Below, piece after piece: positions 35,129 through 35,856 of a DNA stretch of 35,856 nt. The notes under the pieces are model-generated. The model was not told the DNA's origin. It ran no database searches and saw nothing but the letters and a program-made list of their open reading frames with translations. Origin of the DNA: Pseudomonadota bacterium (GTDB taxonomy: Bacteria; Pseudomonadota; Gammaproteobacteria; Burkholderiales; Burkholderiaceae_D); NCBI GenBank assembly GCA_023449275.1, contig JAEXJM010000064.1, positions 1 through 35,856 on the forward strand, given 5' to 3'. Every line of letters begins with the position of its first letter. Position 1 is the stretch's first letter. The translations under genes and the position numbers were made by a program.

Positions 35129-35856
35129 ACGGATCGCCATCGTCGGTGCAGGCTGGGCCGGTTGCGCGGCTGCCGTTGAAGCGATCGACCATGGTTTTGA
35201 CGTGACCCTCTTCGAGGCATCACGGATTCCCGGAGGCCGTGCCCGAAAAACGACAGTCGGCGGGATGACACTCGACAACGGACAGCATATCCTGCTCGGG
35301 GCATATACAAAAACACTGCACATGATGAAACGGGTCGGTATCGATCCGGATACCGCCTTCCTGCGCCTCCCCCTGCAAATGCACTTCCCGCCCGGTTCGC
35401 AAGGCATGGATTTCGAAACGGCGGCGCTTCCCGCCCCCTTCCATCTTGCGTTCGGGCTATTCAGGACAAAAGGGCTCGGTTGGGAAGACAAAATCGCGCT
35501 GGCCCGTTTCTTTACCGCCTGCCGTCACATTCGCTGGGACATCGGTCAGGACAGGCCGGTCATCCGGCTGCTGGAACAATTCTGGCAAACCCCGAGACTG
35601 TACGGTCTGCTCTGGCGGCCCCTTTGCATGGCATCCATGAACACGCCTCCAGAAGAAGCATCGGCAAAGGTGTTCCTGTCGATACTGAAAGACAGCCTTG
35701 GCGCAGGTCGGCACGCCAGCGACATGCTCCTGCCGAAAATGAACCTCTCCGCCATATTCCCGGAAAGAGCCATCGCTTACCTGACCGCACACGGTGGCGA
35801 AATCCGGATGGGCTAAACCATCCGCGACCTGCATCAGGAGGAATCCGGATGGATAC
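35121..35856 (+). pseudogene. hpnE: Hydroxysqualene dehydroxylase, interrupted by an in-frame stop and cut by the window edge
   Basis: Amine-oxidase/phytoene-desaturase-like flavoprotein that reduces hydroxysqualene to squalene in the HpnCDE route. The N terminus has the dinucleotide motif IAIVGAGWAGCAAA and the FAD block FEASRIPGGRARK, then LDNGQHILLGAY, all typical of HpnE. The frame stops at a TAA (35814-35816) after 231 codons, about half the usual 420-450. The same frame continues past the stop as TIRDLHQEESGWI to the window end, which looks like the expected strand after GGEIRMG. A single base change (for example CAA, AAA or GAA to TAA) would explain this; a sequencing error is the alternative. 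Whether the second half persists lies outside the window. Confidence 0.75.

Overview
The window reads as bacterial chromosome, densely coded on both strands with short gaps. Protein families, gene order and the roughly balanced base composition point to a betaproteobacterium of the Burkholderiales, most likely Oxalobacteraceae and possibly Oxalobacter. That placement is inference from gene content; no rRNA or other marker lies in the window. I saw no tRNA, rRNA, CRISPR array, insertion sequence or prophage.

Layout. 1-3189 (minus): housekeeping run mltG-tmk-holB-tatD, with tatD cut by the window edge. 3284-5170: ygfZ (plus) and thiD (minus), convergent, separated by a terminator. 5436-11393 (plus): a complete tripartite RND efflux operon (adaptor lipoprotein, inner-membrane pump, outer-membrane factor). 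11515-14978 (plus): an NRDE/TANGO2-type protein, then the early biotin genes bioF-bioH-bioC, joined by 4-base overlaps. 14996-18100 (minus): an MFS exporter with an extra C-terminal domain, and a YihY/BrkB membrane protein. 18269-19684 (plus): a GlcD-like FAD oxidoreductase. 19725-29319 (minus): two very large paralogous membrane sensors of the same architecture, each ending in intact GGDEF and EAL domains. 29551-31032 (minus): rmuC. 31161-34181: a Zn/Cd/Pb P-type ATPase with a His-rich N terminus, and its divergent MerR-type regulator, with a clear operator/promoter between them. 34292-35856 (plus): hpnD and hpnE of squalene/hopanoid synthesis; hpnE is interrupted by an in-frame TAA.

How the genes work together. 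BioC and BioH make pimeloyl-ACP by the methyl-ester route and BioF uses it. The RND genes form one envelope-spanning pump. CadR senses a divalent metal and switches on the ATPase by the usual MerR mechanism. HpnD makes presqualene diphosphate and HpnE should finish squalene, but its reading frame is broken here. The two c-di-GMP proteins are the largest and least ordinary content (about 9.4 kb). No wholly new system could be demonstrated from sequence alone. The best leads are this tandem sensor pair with its multi-TM plus Cache plus PAS-GAF-GAF-PAS input, and the hpnE nonsense codon.
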